Part shown: in pieces, positions 12,858 to 21,533 of the stretch
How the letters are laid out: each line of letters begins with the position of its first letter
Position numbering within the stretch: position 1 is the first letter of the stretch
From: Pseudomonas sp. WN033
Lineage (GTDB): Bacteria > Pseudomonadota > Gammaproteobacteria > Pseudomonadales > Pseudomonadaceae
DNA length: 64,000 nucleotides
Reading direction: 5' to 3'
NCBI GenBank assembly: GCA_002287035.1
Contig: NSKG01000001.1
Location: 310,001-374,000 of the forward strand
Position numbers and translations under genes: made by a program
Notes under the pieces: generated by a model
Databases searched by the model: none
Seen by the model: the letters and a program-made list of their open reading frames with translations, nothing else
What the model was told of the DNA's origin: nothing

Positions 12858-13036
12858 GGAAATCAAAACACTGATTAATTGCACACAAGCTCAGTAGCCC
12901 GGTTGGTGCTGACCTGTTCTGGACTGTCGATGCCCTGGACGGGCATCGTCAAGCCCCCAGGGATGGGTTTACGGCGTGTCCAGAACAGGTCAGCGACAAT
13001 TGGGCCAACATAGAAACTGACTTAATCAGTGTTTCC
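12858..13036. repeat. Structured palindromic repeat, copy A
   Basis: A 179-bp element bounded by inverted ends (GGAAA..ACACTGATTAA at left; complement of GGAAACACTGATTAA at right). A long inner stem uses GACCTGTTCTGGAC and GTCCAGAACAGGTC, enclosing two smaller hairpins including GATGCCCTGGACGGGCATC. It is nearly identical to the reverse complement of the copy at 56658-56829 and diverged from the copy at 19640-19811. It lies between dgkA and the CrbS-type kinase gene. No transposase and no clear target duplication are visible. It may be a MITE-like element or a structured RNA/terminator family. Confidence 0.85.
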
Positions 13037-13104
13037 TTAGTCTGGCAGTGCTGACGGCATTTGCCCAGCCATGGACCCTACGACCTAAGTCGACCAACTG
13101 CTGG

Positions 13105-13476
13105 TCAACCCAGCAGCACCAGACTCCAGACCACAATGATCAACAGCAGCCCGAGCATCTGTGCAGCGCTGCCCATGTCCTTGGAGGCTTTGGACAATGG
13201 ATGACGTTCCAGCGAGATTCGGTCGATCGCAGCCTCAATGGCCGAGTTGAGCAGTTCGATGATCAACGACAACAACACACTGCCGATCATCAAGGCCCGG
13301 CCAATATTGTCGACCGGTAGCCAGATGGCCAGGGGAATCAGCACCAGCGCCAGCCATACCAATTGGCGGAATGCGGCTTCGCCGCGGTAGGCAGCACTCA
13401 GACCATCGAGCGAATAGCCCGCCGCACGCCAAATTCGGCGCCAGCCGGTAATGCCCTTGTAAGGATTGTCGCTCAT
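13105..13476 (-). CDS. dgkA: Diacylglycerol kinase (DgkA)
   Basis: A 123-residue inner-membrane enzyme with three helices, the standard size. It phosphorylates diacylglycerol to phosphatidic acid during membrane lipid turnover. The catalytic segment ELLNSAIEAAIDRIS contains the conserved Glu and Asn. The start is 2 bases after the stop of the response regulator gene upstream, so the two are probably translated from one message. The same pair order (erdR-dgkA) is remembered from P. aeruginosa (PA3604-PA3603). Confidence 0.95.
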   Translation of the reverse strand: MSDNPYKGITGWRRIWRAAGYSLDGLSAAYRGEAAFRQLVWLALVLIPLAIWLPVDNIGRALMIGSVLLSLIIELLNSAIEAAIDRISLERHPLSKASKDMGSAAQMLGLLLIIVVWSLVLLG

Positions 13477-13478
13477 CG

Positions 13479-14135
13479 TCAGTGACCGGTCTGGGTCAGC
13501 TCCATGTGCTGTAGCGCCAGGGCAGCCTGGGTACGGGTGCGCACCCCAAGCTTGCGGAAGATTGCCGTGACGTGGGCCTTGACTGTCGCCTCCGACACGT
13601 TCAGTTCATAGGCGATCTGCTTGTTCAGCAGGCCGTCACATACCATGGTCAGAACCCGGAACTGCTGCGGCGTGAGGCTGGCCAACTGGGCACTGATCGC
13701 CTGCTCCTGATCCGACAACGGGCCGCTATCCTCACTTTGGGCAGGCCAGCATACCCCGCCTTCGAGCACCTCGGTCACGGCCGCCTGAATACCTTCCAGA
13801 GTCGATGACTTGGGAATGAAGCCACTGGCGCCGAAGTCCCGGGCCCTGGTCACCACTGCGGCCTCTTCCTGAGCAGAAATAACCACTACCGGAATTTGCG
13901 GATACTGGCCACGCAGCAGTACCAGGCCGGAAAAACCGTAGGCGCCGGGCATGTTCAGATCCAGCAGGACCAGATCCCAGTCACTGCGCTGATCCAGACA
14001 GTTCTGCAATTCGGCGATGCTGCCGGCTTCAGTAAGGCGAAGTTCAGCCCCCAGGCCGCTGCTCAAGGCTTGCTTCAAGGCGCTGCGAAACAGCGGGTGA
14101 TCATCGGCGATCAGGATGTCATAGGTCAGGCCCAT
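13479..14135 (-). CDS. erdR: LuxR-family response regulator, ErdR/CrbR type
   Basis: 218 residues: an N-terminal receiver (LIADDHPLFRSAL; phosphoacceptor Asp in LVLLDLNMPG) and a C-terminal LuxR/NarL helix-turn-helix (LTPQQFRVLTMVCDGLLNKQIAYELNVSEATVKAHV). Start MGLTYDILIADDH was chosen; the longer frame upstream has no homologous character. Its position directly before dgkA matches ErdR (PA3604), and the symporter-linked kinase encoded downstream matches its partner MxtR/CrbS. ErdR/CrbR activates acetyl-CoA synthetase and ethanol/acetate metabolism genes in relatives. The gene is divergent from a DMT transporter, with promoters presumably in 14136-14319. Confidence 0.85.
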   Translation of the reverse strand: MGLTYDILIADDHPLFRSALKQALSSGLGAELRLTEAGSIAELQNCLDQRSDWDLVLLDLNMPGAYGFSGLVLLRGQYPQIPVVVISAQEEAAVVTRARDFGASGFIPKSSTLEGIQAAVTEVLEGGVCWPAQSEDSGPLSDQEQAISAQLASLTPQQFRVLTMVCDGLLNKQIAYELNVSEATVKAHVTAIFRKLGVRTRTQAALALQHMELTQTGH

Positions 14136-14319
14136 GCAGGGATTCCCAAGTTTTTTTGTTGTCGTTGGCTGGGCGTCAAGCCTGCCATCCAGAGCGCTCC
14201 GCGTCAATTTTAACTTCAGCGCAAAGACTGCTACGGCCATCGCTCATGCAACTGTACCTGTCTGCCACCCCAGACCGACGGCATAATTCCGCTCTTTTGC
14301 CAGCCATGTGGAAGCAGTC

Positions 14320-15249
14320 ATGAACCTGCGCACTTACAAAGCCGACGCGCTGATGCTGATCACCGCCCTGATCTGGGGCACGACCTTTGTCGCGCAGAGT
14401 CTGGGCATGGAGCATATCGGCCCCTTTCTCTACACCGGTCTGCGCTTCACCCTTGGCGCACTGGTGGTGCTGCCGCTGGTACTGCTGGCTCGCCCGCAGG
14501 CCGACCAAGCCCATCGGCGCTTCAGCCGACCAATGCTGCTGGGCAGCCTGGTGCTGGGGCTGGTACTGACGCTGGGGATCAACCTGCAGCAGATCGGCCT
14601 GATGTTCACCACAGTCACCAACTCCGGCTTCATCACCGGTCTGTATGTAATTCTAGTCCCGCTGTTTGGTCTGTTTATTGGCATGCGCACCGGCCTGGGA
14701 ACCTGGGGTGGCGCTCTGTTGGCACTGGTCGGCATGCTGCTGCTGAGCATCAACGAAGATTACCGGATCGTCTCTGGCGACTGGTTGCAACTGGCTGGCG
14801 CTGCCTGCTGGGCCGTGCATGTTTTGCTGGTCGGCGCACTGGCCAGCCGCTACGACCCGATCCGGGTGGCTTTTCTTCAATTCGTGGTCTGCGCCCTGAT
14901 CAGCCTGACACTGGCCTTTGCCCTGGAGCCGATCGACTGGGATGCGGTGCTGCTGGCCGGACCGGCAATCCTGTATGGCGGCTTGCTGGCCGTGGGCATT
15001 GCCTTCACCTTGCAGGTGGTGGCACAAAAGGATGCGCTGGCCTCCCATGCCGCGATCATTCTCAGCCTGGAAGCCGTGTTCGCGGCCATCGCCGGTTGGC
15101 TGGTACTGAATGAAACCTTGAGTCTGCGCGGCTTTATTGGCTGCTGCCTGATGCTCGCCGGCATGCTGATCGCTCAACTGGTACCGTTATACCTGGAGCG
15201 ACGCCGCACACTGCTGGCAGTTCAGCAGGAGCCGGCCGGGCATCATTGA
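14320..15249 (+). CDS. DMT (EamA) family transporter
   Basis: A 309-residue membrane protein with ten predicted helices in two EamA repeats (the first near ALIWGTTFVAQ, the second starting near AGAACWAVHVLLVGALA). The start is at MNLRTYKADALML rather than the GTG four codons earlier. Family members export amino acids, nucleotides or drugs; the substrate cannot be told. It is convergent with the DTW gene, with 6 bases between stops. Confidence 0.85.
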   Translation: MNLRTYKADALMLITALIWGTTFVAQSLGMEHIGPFLYTGLRFTLGALVVLPLVLLARPQADQAHRRFSRPMLLGSLVLGLVLTLGINLQQIGLMFTTVTNSGFITGLYVILVPLFGLFIGMRTGLGTWGGALLALVGMLLLSINEDYRIVSGDWLQLAGAACWAVHVLLVGALASRYDPIRVAFLQFVVCALISLTLAFALEPIDWDAVLLAGPAILYGGLLAVGIAFTLQVVAQKDALASHAAIILSLEAVFAAIAGWLVLNETLSLRGFIGCCLMLAGMLIAQLVPLYLERRRTLLAVQQEPAGHH

Positions 15250-15255
15250 GCACTA

Positions 15256-15984
15256 TCAGCCCTCAAGCCTCGCTCGTAAACGCTCGCGCGCTGGACTATG
15301 CGGTGCCGACACCCTCAACCGTGAGGCCAGATAACTCTCGCTGAACACCTGAAAATAGTCATCCAGGCACTGACCGACCTGCGACTCACCGGCCGCCGCC
15401 AGACAAGCCGCCGCCACTTCCACTGTACACAGATGCTCCTCGCGGCAGGAGCGGCGCAGACGGTAACGCGAGGCCTGCTCAGGCTGCAGGCTGAGTAGCG
15501 GCAAGCCGGCCAGATAAGGACTTTTACGAAACATCTTGCGCGCCTGGGTCCAGGTCGCATCAAGAATGATCAATAGCGGACGCTTGCCCGGTATCGCTTG
15601 CGGGGCACTGACCACCGCCTGCCCGACACTGGCGTACTCAGCCGGAAATACCACGTAAGGCTGCCAACGCGGATCGGCCAGCAGCGCCAGCAACGCCGGA
15701 TCGACCTCTGTACGCGACCAGACGAACGCCTGAGTGTCAGCCAGACAATCGGCGATCAGCCGCCCGGTATTGGTTGGCTTCAACGGCTCCAGCGCATGCA
15801 TCAGCAGGCAGAAACAGGGCTCGGCCTGCAGGTTCGGACGCAGTGCACAAATGCAGGTATGCACGGCCAGATGGCAGCCGGCGCAGCGCTGCATGCGCGA
15901 GCCCCGGGCCTTGAACTCACGGGTGGAGCGCGCCTTGAGTTCATGACGCAACTGATTGACCGCATGCGGCAGAGTAGTATTCAC
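15256..15984 (-). CDS. DTW domain tRNA-uridine aminocarboxypropyltransferase
   Basis: About 242 residues. The DTW motif is present as DATWTQARKM, with a Cys cluster near the N-terminus (CAGCHLAVHTCIC) that probably binds zinc. DTW proteins such as E. coli TapT/YfiP transfer the 3-amino-3-carboxypropyl group of SAM to uridine in tRNA (acp3U47). The start is uncertain. No ATG exists before the conserved N-terminal KARGSR segment, so adjacent GTG (15984) or TTG (15987) codons are the options, with GGAAT upstream. A start at the internal ATG (15894) would lose conserved sequence. Confidence 0.82.
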   Translation of the reverse strand: MNTTLPHAVNQLRHELKARSTREFKARGSRMQRCAGCHLAVHTCICALRPNLQAEPCFCLLMHALEPLKPTNTGRLIADCLADTQAFVWSRTEVDPALLALLADPRWQPYVVFPAEYASVGQAVVSAPQAIPGKRPLLIILDATWTQARKMFRKSPYLAGLPLLSLQPEQASRYRLRRSCREEHLCTVEVAAACLAAAGESQVGQCLDDYFQVFSESYLASRLRVSAPHSPARERLRARLEG

Positions 15985-16154
15985 CAAGATAATTCCACGG
16001 GCTGGACAGCATCATGGCCGCATGACAGCATGCAGCCAGTGACCAGCAAGGATACGCCAGACAGGCTAACTTTGCAGTGGCGGCGAACCAGTTCAGATCG
16101 CCATGGTCAGAGGGATACATGGATTTGCTTCCTGCCATTGGAGATTGCCCCATC

Positions 16155-16553
16155 ATGCGTTGGTTTACCGTTCTGATCGCCCTGCTCATCGCGCTACCCA
16201 GCCACGCGATTTCATTGCGTGAAATGCGTTTGCAGGAAACCCTCAAGCAAGTTGCCGAACAAAGCAGCGAAGGTACCCCCAGAGCCGTCAATGCCGACAT
16301 TACCGACGAAGGTTTCGTCGCCAACGGCAGCGAGCTGGTCAACCACCTGTCGGTCAATGCCGAATATGCCGAACGCCTGCAATCAGACCCCTTGCTGGTT
16401 CGCAGCCAATTGCAGGCGAGCGTATGTGCCGATCAGCGCTTTCGCCGTCTGCTGGACATGGGCGCCACCCTCACCTATCACTTCGTCATCGCCGACTCGG
16501 GCCAGCCAGTCCTGACCCAAAGTTTCGTCGCCGATCACTGTCAGGCCCTGTAA
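16155..16553 (+). CDS. Small secreted protein, PA3611-like (putative quorum-sensing-regulated virulence factor family)
   Basis: 132 residues with a clear signal peptide (MRWFTVLIALLIALPSHA, cleavage after SHA) followed by a helical domain, ISLREMRLQETLKQV. The frame extends further upstream, but GGAG precedes this ATG and the signal peptide starts here. Sequence pattern (TPRAVNADITDEGF, LVNHLSV, paired Cys) and position next to the MBL and LOG genes match PA3611, whose family carries the database name above. The actual role is unknown; periplasmic or secreted location is likely. Confidence 0.65.
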   Translation: MRWFTVLIALLIALPSHAISLREMRLQETLKQVAEQSSEGTPRAVNADITDEGFVANGSELVNHLSVNAEYAERLQSDPLLVRSQLQASVCADQRFRRLLDMGATLTYHFVIADSGQPVLTQSFVADHCQAL

Positions 16554-16574
16554 CGACTACCCCAATCCCGCTTA

Positions 16575-16594
16575 GGGTCAGTCAAGGCTGACCC
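16575..16594. terminator. Hairpin after the PA3611-like gene
   Basis: GGGTCAG / CTGACCC, a 7-bp stem with a 6-nt loop 22 bases after the stop codon. No T run follows, so it may be a transcript-end or stability structure instead of a strong intrinsic terminator. Confidence 0.4.
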
Positions 16595-16663
16595 ATATCA
16601 AGGCCAACACGTCCCAAAGCAGCCATACTGTCAGCTATAGACACGGCAACCGATGAGGACATC

Positions 16664-18067
16664 ATGGCTTTACTGACCTTCCATGGCGCCACCCGCCAGG
16701 TAACCGGCTCCTGCTATTTGTTGGAAGCCAACGACCAGCGGGTACTGCTTGAATGCGGCATGACCCAGGGTTTTCGCCGCGACGAGGAGAACAACCGCAA
16801 CCGTTTTCCCTTTGATCCCAAAAGCCTGCACGCAGTGGTGGTGTCTCACGCCCACCTGGATCACTCGGGGTTATTGCCAAAACTGGTTGCCGAAGGCTAC
16901 AGCGGTCCTATCTATGTCACCCCGCCCAGCGCCGAACTGCTGGACCTGATGCTCAAAGACTCAGCAGGCCTGCAGGAACGTGATGCCGAGTGGGAAAACC
17001 GCTGGCGTACCCGCGCAGGCAAACCCCTGATCAAGCCGCTCTACACCCAGCGTGATACCGAACTGGCGCTCGAGTTGATGCAACCACTGGAATACCATCA
17101 GCCGACCATGGTCGCCAAGGGTATCGAGGTCTGCTTCCATGACGCCGGACATATCCTCGGCTCGGCCATCGTTGCTGTAACCGTACATGAAGCCCACAAC
17201 CTGACACGTAAACTGGTGTTCTCCGGTGACCTCGGCAACCAGTGCTCACCCTTGCTACAGCCACCGGCCACCCTGGAGGAAGCCGATCTGGTGCTGATGG
17301 AGTCAACCTATGGTGACCGCGACCATCGCAACCAGGAAGAAACCCTGGCCGAATTGCAGGAGATACTCGACCGGGCCTGGCAAGAGGGAGGCAACGTGCT
17401 GATTCCCAGCTTTGCCGTCGGCCGTACCCAAGACCTGCTCTATTACCTGGGCAAGTTTTACCAGAACGGCACCCTCAAGCAGCAAGCGGTGTTTCTCGAC
17501 AGTCCCATGGCGATCGCCGCTACCGATATCTACAGCCGCTACCTGCCTGCCTCCGAGCAGGAGCGCAAGCTGGCTAGCGATGGTCAGCGCCGAGGCCGAC
17601 TCTACAACTGGTTGCCAATTCTCAAGTGCACACCCTCGCCGGAAGAGTCCATGGCCCTGAACCGGATCAAGAGCGGAGCGATCATTATTGCCGGCAGCGG
17701 CATGTGCACCGGCGGACGCATCGTCCACCATTTCAAGCACAATATCTGGCGTGAGGAGTGTCATCTCGTCATTCCAGGCTTCCAGGCCAAAGGCACGCTG
17801 GGCCGGCGCCTGGTCGATGGCGAGAAGCAAATCCGGGTCATTCACCAAAACCTGGCCGTCAAAGCCCAGATCCACACCCTCGGGGGATTTTCCGCCCATG
17901 CCGGGCAAAGTCAGCTGATCGACTGGCTCAAGCACTTCAAGCATTGCCCTGAGCTGTATCTGGTACATGGAGAACTGGAAAAGAGCCAGATATTGGCCGA
18001 CACCATCCATCAACAACTGGGCTGGCCCGCCAGCATTCCCGAGCAGGGTGAGCAGATCGCATTCTGA
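16664..18067 (+). CDS. Metallo-beta-lactamase/beta-CASP family ribonuclease-like protein
   Basis: 467 residues, CPSF73/YSH1-like. The zinc motif SHAHLDHSG occurs near residue 63, further ligand motifs are DAGHILGSA and FSGDLG, and the beta-CASP block includes MESTYGDR, SFAVGRTQDLLY, AGSGMCTGGRI and HTLGGFSAHAGQ. Proteins of this type process or degrade RNA (exo- or endonuclease). The cytoplasmic location, exact substrate and direction are not known here. The LOG gene starts 27 bases downstream on the same strand, suggesting one transcript. The same neighbours are remembered at PA3613-PA3614. Confidence 0.88.
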   Translation: MALLTFHGATRQVTGSCYLLEANDQRVLLECGMTQGFRRDEENNRNRFPFDPKSLHAVVVSHAHLDHSGLLPKLVAEGYSGPIYVTPPSAELLDLMLKDSAGLQERDAEWENRWRTRAGKPLIKPLYTQRDTELALELMQPLEYHQPTMVAKGIEVCFHDAGHILGSAIVAVTVHEAHNLTRKLVFSGDLGNQCSPLLQPPATLEEADLVLMESTYGDRDHRNQEETLAELQEILDRAWQEGGNVLIPSFAVGRTQDLLYYLGKFYQNGTLKQQAVFLDSPMAIAATDIYSRYLPASEQERKLASDGQRRGRLYNWLPILKCTPSPEESMALNRIKSGAIIIAGSGMCTGGRIVHHFKHNIWREECHLVIPGFQAKGTLGRRLVDGEKQIRVIHQNLAVKAQIHTLGGFSAHAGQSQLIDWLKHFKHCPELYLVHGELEKSQILADTIHQQLGWPASIPEQGEQIAF

Positions 18068-18094
18068 GCAGCAAAGACCGCCAAGGAGCCTCTC

Positions 18095-19171
18095 ATGAGC
18101 GACGAACTGGGACCTGTCGACTACCTTAACCGTCACTGGCAGACCACTGGCGAAGGCGTGCAACAGAAACTCGACGAGCTGGTCGCGCTGACTGCCGGCA
18201 ACAGCGGCAATGCCGAACTCTACCGCGAAATGCTGCTCGGGGTTGTGCGCATGGCCCAGGCCGATCGCAGCCGCTGGGACGCCAAGATCATGCTGCAAAC
18301 CATCCGCGAGCTGGAGCAGGCGTTCGCCCGCCTGGATCAGTTCAAGCGCAGCCGCAAGGTTACTGTATTCGGCTCGGCACGCACCCCACGTGAGCACCCC
18401 GCTTACAAGCTGGCCCAGGATATGGGCCGGCAACTGGCACGTCATGATTTCATGGCCATCACCGGGGGCGGTGGCGGGATCATGGCCGCCGCCCATGAAG
18501 GCGCCGGCCTGGACAACAGTCTGGGCTTCAATATCACCCTGCCCTTTGAACAGCGCTCCAACCACGTGATCCATGAAACCGATCACGACCTGCCGTTCAA
18601 GTTCTTCTTTCTACGCAAGTTATTCTTCGTCAAGGAGGCCGACGCACTGGTTCTCTGCCCCGGCGGCTTTGGTACCCTTGATGAAACCCTGGAAGTACTA
18701 ACGCTGATCCAGACAGGAAAAAGCCCTGTTGTTCCGGTGATCCTGCTTGACACCCCGGACGGCAACTACTGGTCAAGTCTGCTGCAGTTTCTCAATGAAC
18801 AGCTCTGTGCCAACGGCTACATCCATGAGGCCGACTTCCGTCTGATCAACCTGACCCACGGCGCCGAAGACGCCATGCAGGTGATCCTTAACTTCTATCG
18901 CAATTATCACTCCTCGCGCTGGATCAACTCACATTATCTGTTGCGCCTGAACCACCCACTCAAACACAACGCCTTGCGTCAGCTTGAACAGCAGTTCGCC
19001 GACATCTGCGTGGAGGATGGTTTCTGTCAAGATCAGGACTGTCGTCAGGAACTGGACGAACCGGAATTCAGCCATCTGCACCGCCTGAGCTTCCGTTTCA
19101 ATGGCCGCGATCATGGCCGCTTACGGGAGTTGATCGACTTCATCAACCAGCCGGAGCATTTGCAAAACTAA
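18095..19171 (+). CDS. LOG family (TIGR00730-like) Rossmann-fold protein
   Basis: 358 residues with the LOG signature: VTVFGSARTP, GGGGGIMAAAHEGAG at about 123-137 and PGGFGTLDE at about 189-197. LOG enzymes remove ribose 5-phosphate from nucleotide monophosphates (cytokinin activation in plants, nucleotide salvage by PpnN in bacteria). It is longer than the classic ~190-residue LOG, having about 85 extra residues before the fold and a C-terminal extension of about 70. The nucleotide substrate is unknown. Probably co-transcribed with the MBL nuclease gene. Confidence 0.83.
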   Translation: MSDELGPVDYLNRHWQTTGEGVQQKLDELVALTAGNSGNAELYREMLLGVVRMAQADRSRWDAKIMLQTIRELEQAFARLDQFKRSRKVTVFGSARTPREHPAYKLAQDMGRQLARHDFMAITGGGGGIMAAAHEGAGLDNSLGFNITLPFEQRSNHVIHETDHDLPFKFFFLRKLFFVKEADALVLCPGGFGTLDETLEVLTLIQTGKSPVVPVILLDTPDGNYWSSLLQFLNEQLCANGYIHEADFRLINLTHGAEDAMQVILNFYRNYHSSRWINSHYLLRLNHPLKHNALRQLEQQFADICVEDGFCQDQDCRQELDEPEFSHLHRLSFRFNGRDHGRLRELIDFINQPEHLQN

Positions 19172-19189
19172 GGTCTGGCACCTGAGAAG

Positions 19190-19627
19190 CTAGTAATCGG
19201 AGCCAAAACCCCGATACTGCATGAAGCGCAACTGTTTGGCCCGGTCTTTGGGATCGCTGGCCTTGCCTTCGGGGAAGCGCTTGTTGAAGGTCTCTTGGGC
19301 CCGCGCTGGCCAGTCCCAGCACGCATCGCCCAGCACCTGCTCGATCAGGCCGGCAGCCACACCGCGCTGGCGCAGCTCCTCCCGCAAACGCTGCGGCCCA
19401 TAGCCGCGCTGACTGCGGGCATGGACATAGGCTTCGCAGAAGCGCTCATCACTGAGCAGGCCGTCGCCCTGCAGGCGATCCAGCTCGATCTCTGCCTGTT
19501 CGCTGGTCGCACCGCGCTGCTTGAGCTTGCGCAGCATTTCGGCATAGCTGTGCTCACGCCGCGCCAGCAGATCCATGGCACTGCGACGAATCGCCTGCGG
19601 GCTATCGAGCTGTGAACGGCGAAACAT
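19190..19627 (-). CDS. recX: RecX, regulator of RecA
   Basis: 145 residues of three-helix repeats, with RREHSYAEMLRKLKQRG and GLLSDERFCEAYVHARSQRGYGPQRL being typical RecX segments. RecX binds RecA filaments and limits recombinase activity. It follows recA on the same strand, as usual, but a 172-bp structured repeat (19640-19811) separates them. Read-through from recA would have to cross that fold. Confidence 0.93.
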   Translation of the reverse strand: MFRRSQLDSPQAIRRSAMDLLARREHSYAEMLRKLKQRGATSEQAEIELDRLQGDGLLSDERFCEAYVHARSQRGYGPQRLREELRQRGVAAGLIEQVLGDACWDWPARAQETFNKRFPEGKASDPKDRAKQLRFMQYRGFGSDY

Positions 19628-19639
19628 GTTGCCTACGAA

Positions 19640-19811
19640 GGGGCTCTGATTGAGTCGAATTCAGTGCTTGTTCGATTGCCACTGACTGGTTCCGGACACG
19701 CCGTAAATACATTCATGTAGGCTCGTAGATGCCATCCCTGGCATCTAACGGTCCAGAACCGGTCAGCGTCAACCGAGCGACCAAGCATCTGTGCAATCAA
19801 TCAAGGCTCCC
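19640..19811. repeat. Structured palindromic repeat, copy B (diverged)
   Basis: About 172 bp. The ends are inverted (GGGGCTCTGATTGA and complement of GGGAGCCTTGATTGA). The long stem pairs CTGACTGGTTCCGGAC with GTCCAGAACCGGTCAG, and inner hairpins are TACAT/ATGTA and AGATGCCA/TGGCATCT. Compared with copies A and C, several stem positions changed on both arms so pairing is kept. It ends 5 bases before the recA stop codon position and lies in the recA-recX gap. Confidence 0.8.
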
Positions 19812-19815
19812 TGAC

Positions 19816-20853
19816 TCAGGCGTCCAGTTCGGCGCTGTCTTCAACCGCCGCCTTGGCATTGCCCGGCTTGGCCAGCAACTGATCGCGAATGGCCTTTTCA
19901 ATCTCGTCGGCCACCTGTGGGTTGTCTTCGAGGAACTTGGCGGCATTGGCCTTGCCCTGACCGATCTTGCTGCCCTGGTAGCTGTACCAGGCACCGGATT
20001 TCTCGACCAGACCAATCTGCACACCCAGATCGATGATCTCGGCATTGTGGTAGATGCCGGTGCCGTAGAGGATCTGAAACTCGGCCTGGCGGAACGGCGG
20101 AGCCACCTTGTTCTTGACCACTTTGACCCGGGTCTCGCTGCCGACCACTTCGTCACCGTCCTTGACCGCGCCGGTACGGCGAATATCCAGGCGCACCGAG
20201 GAATAGAACTTCAGGGCATTACCACCAGTGGTGGTTTCCGGGTTGCCGAACATCACCCCGATCTTCATACGAATCTGGTTGATGAAGATCACCAGGCAGT
20301 TGGCATTCTTGATGTTGCCGGTAATCTTGCGCAGCGCCTGAGACATCAGTCGGGCCTGCACGCCGACGTGATGGTCGCCCATTTCACCCTCGATCTCGGC
20401 CTTGGGTACCAACGCCGCTACCGAGTCGACAATGATCACGTCGACCGCATTGGAGCGTACCAGCATGTCGGTGATTTCCAGCGCCTGCTCACCGGTATCG
20501 GGCTGCGAAACCAGCAGGTCGTCAACGTTGACGCCAAGCTTGCCGGCGTACTCGGGGTCCAGTGCGTGCTCGGCATCGACGAAGGCGCAGGTGGCTCCAT
20601 GCTTCTGTGCCTGGGCAATGACCGACAGGGTCAAAGTGGTTTTACCGGAAGATTCCGGGCCATAGATCTCAACAATCCGGCCCTTGGGCAGCCCGCCAAT
20701 ACCGAGGGCGATATCCAGCCCCAGAGAACCTGTCGAGATGGCCGGAATGGCCTGGCGCTCATGGTCGCCCATGCGCATCACGGCGCCTTTGCCAAACTGA
20801 CGTTCAATCTGACTCAAAGCCGCGGAAAGCGCCTTCTTTTTGTTCTCGTCCAT
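19816..20853 (-). CDS. recA: RecA recombinase
   Basis: 345 residues, standard length. Walker A GPESSGKT at about 66-73, the Walker B region [15 protein letters not shown] and the L2 loop with [28 protein letters not shown] are present. RecA coats single-stranded DNA, drives strand exchange and triggers LexA self-cleavage. A LexA box lies 44 bases upstream, so expression is SOS-controlled. It is preceded by pncC/cinA on the same strand and followed by recX. The acidic C-terminus is short (VEDSAELDA). Confidence 0.98.
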   Translation of the reverse strand: MDENKKKALSAALSQIERQFGKGAVMRMGDHERQAIPAISTGSLGLDIALGIGGLPKGRIVEIYGPESSGKTTLTLSVIAQAQKHGATCAFVDAEHALDPEYAGKLGVNVDDLLVSQPDTGEQALEITDMLVRSNAVDVIIVDSVAALVPKAEIEGEMGDHHVGVQARLMSQALRKITGNIKNANCLVIFINQIRMKIGVMFGNPETTTGGNALKFYSSVRLDIRRTGAVKDGDEVVGSETRVKVVKNKVAPPFRQAEFQILYGTGIYHNAEIIDLGVQIGLVEKSGAWYSYQGSKIGQGKANAAKFLEDNPQVADEIEKAIRDQLLAKPGNAKAAVEDSAELDA

Positions 20854-20896
20854 TGTGCATCCTCTCTGGAGTGACGGGTGGTCGACGAATCAACTA

Positions 20897-20912
20897 CTGT
20901 ATATTTGGTCAG
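20897..20912. promoter_or_regulatory. LexA (SOS) box of recA
   Basis: CTGTATATTTGGTCAG fits CTG-N10-CAG with the AT-rich TATAT half typical of LexA sites. It stands 44-59 bases before the recA start codon, the expected place for an operator over the promoter. Confidence 0.8.
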
Positions 20913-20957
20913 TATTATTCCATAGAAGACTGACCTCGCCTACCCCCTCTTTTCAGT

Positions 20958-21467
20958 TCAGAGTGCCAACGGCTTGGCAACCCGCTTCTCCAGCCCTTCC
21001 AGGGCCTTGAGCACGGTCTGGGCCCGCACTTCACGGCGGTTACCCTGCAGTCGTCGACACTCGCTGTGCACCTCGCCGCCGCGCACCGCCCAGGCAAACC
21101 ATACAGTGCCTACCGGCTTTTGTGCCGAACCACCATCAGGCCCTGCAATACCGCTGACTGCCACCGCCAGATCGGCACCGGCGGCCTCCAGGGCACCCTG
21201 AGCCATGGCCCGCACCACAGGTTCACTGACCGCGCCGTGCTCGGCCAGGTCGGATTCGCTAACCCCCAGCAGACGCGCCTTGCTGGCGTTAGCGTAAGTA
21301 ACGAACCCGGTTTCGAACCAGGCCGAGCTGCCGCTGACCCGGGTAATAGCCTCGGCGATGCCGCCGCCAGTACAGGACTCGGCGGTGGTCACCGTCAGTC
21401 CATGACGGCGCAGCGCATTGCCAAGCCGGGCAGCGGCGGTATCGATCAACGGATCGTAATGCGACAT
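20958..21467 (-). CDS. pncC: CinA C-domain protein, nicotinamide-nucleotide amidase (PncC)
   Basis: 169 residues, the stand-alone CinA C-terminal domain. Motifs [22 protein letters not shown] and SGIAGPDGG are characteristic. It deamidates nicotinamide mononucleotide to nicotinate mononucleotide, recycling NAD breakdown products. It lies directly upstream of recA on the same strand, an order shared with many gammaproteobacteria, and is divergent from mutS with 66 bases between start codons. Confidence 0.92.
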   Translation of the reverse strand: MSHYDPLIDTAAARLGNALRRHGLTVTTAESCTGGGIAEAITRVSGSSAWFETGFVTYANASKARLLGVSESDLAEHGAVSEPVVRAMAQGALEAAGADLAVAVSGIAGPDGGSAQKPVGTVWFAWAVRGGEVHSECRRLQGNRREVRAQTVLKALEGLEKRVAKPLAL

Positions 21468-21533
21468 GTGTTCTCCTTGAGCGGGTTTGCGTAGACTATC
21501 GGGTTGTTTTCATTCGACTGACCAGGAACCTTC

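Noticed and set aside
17303..18586. 427-codon minus-strand frame across the MBL and LOG genes
   Set aside because: Antisense shadow of two well-supported genes; no motif in the translation.
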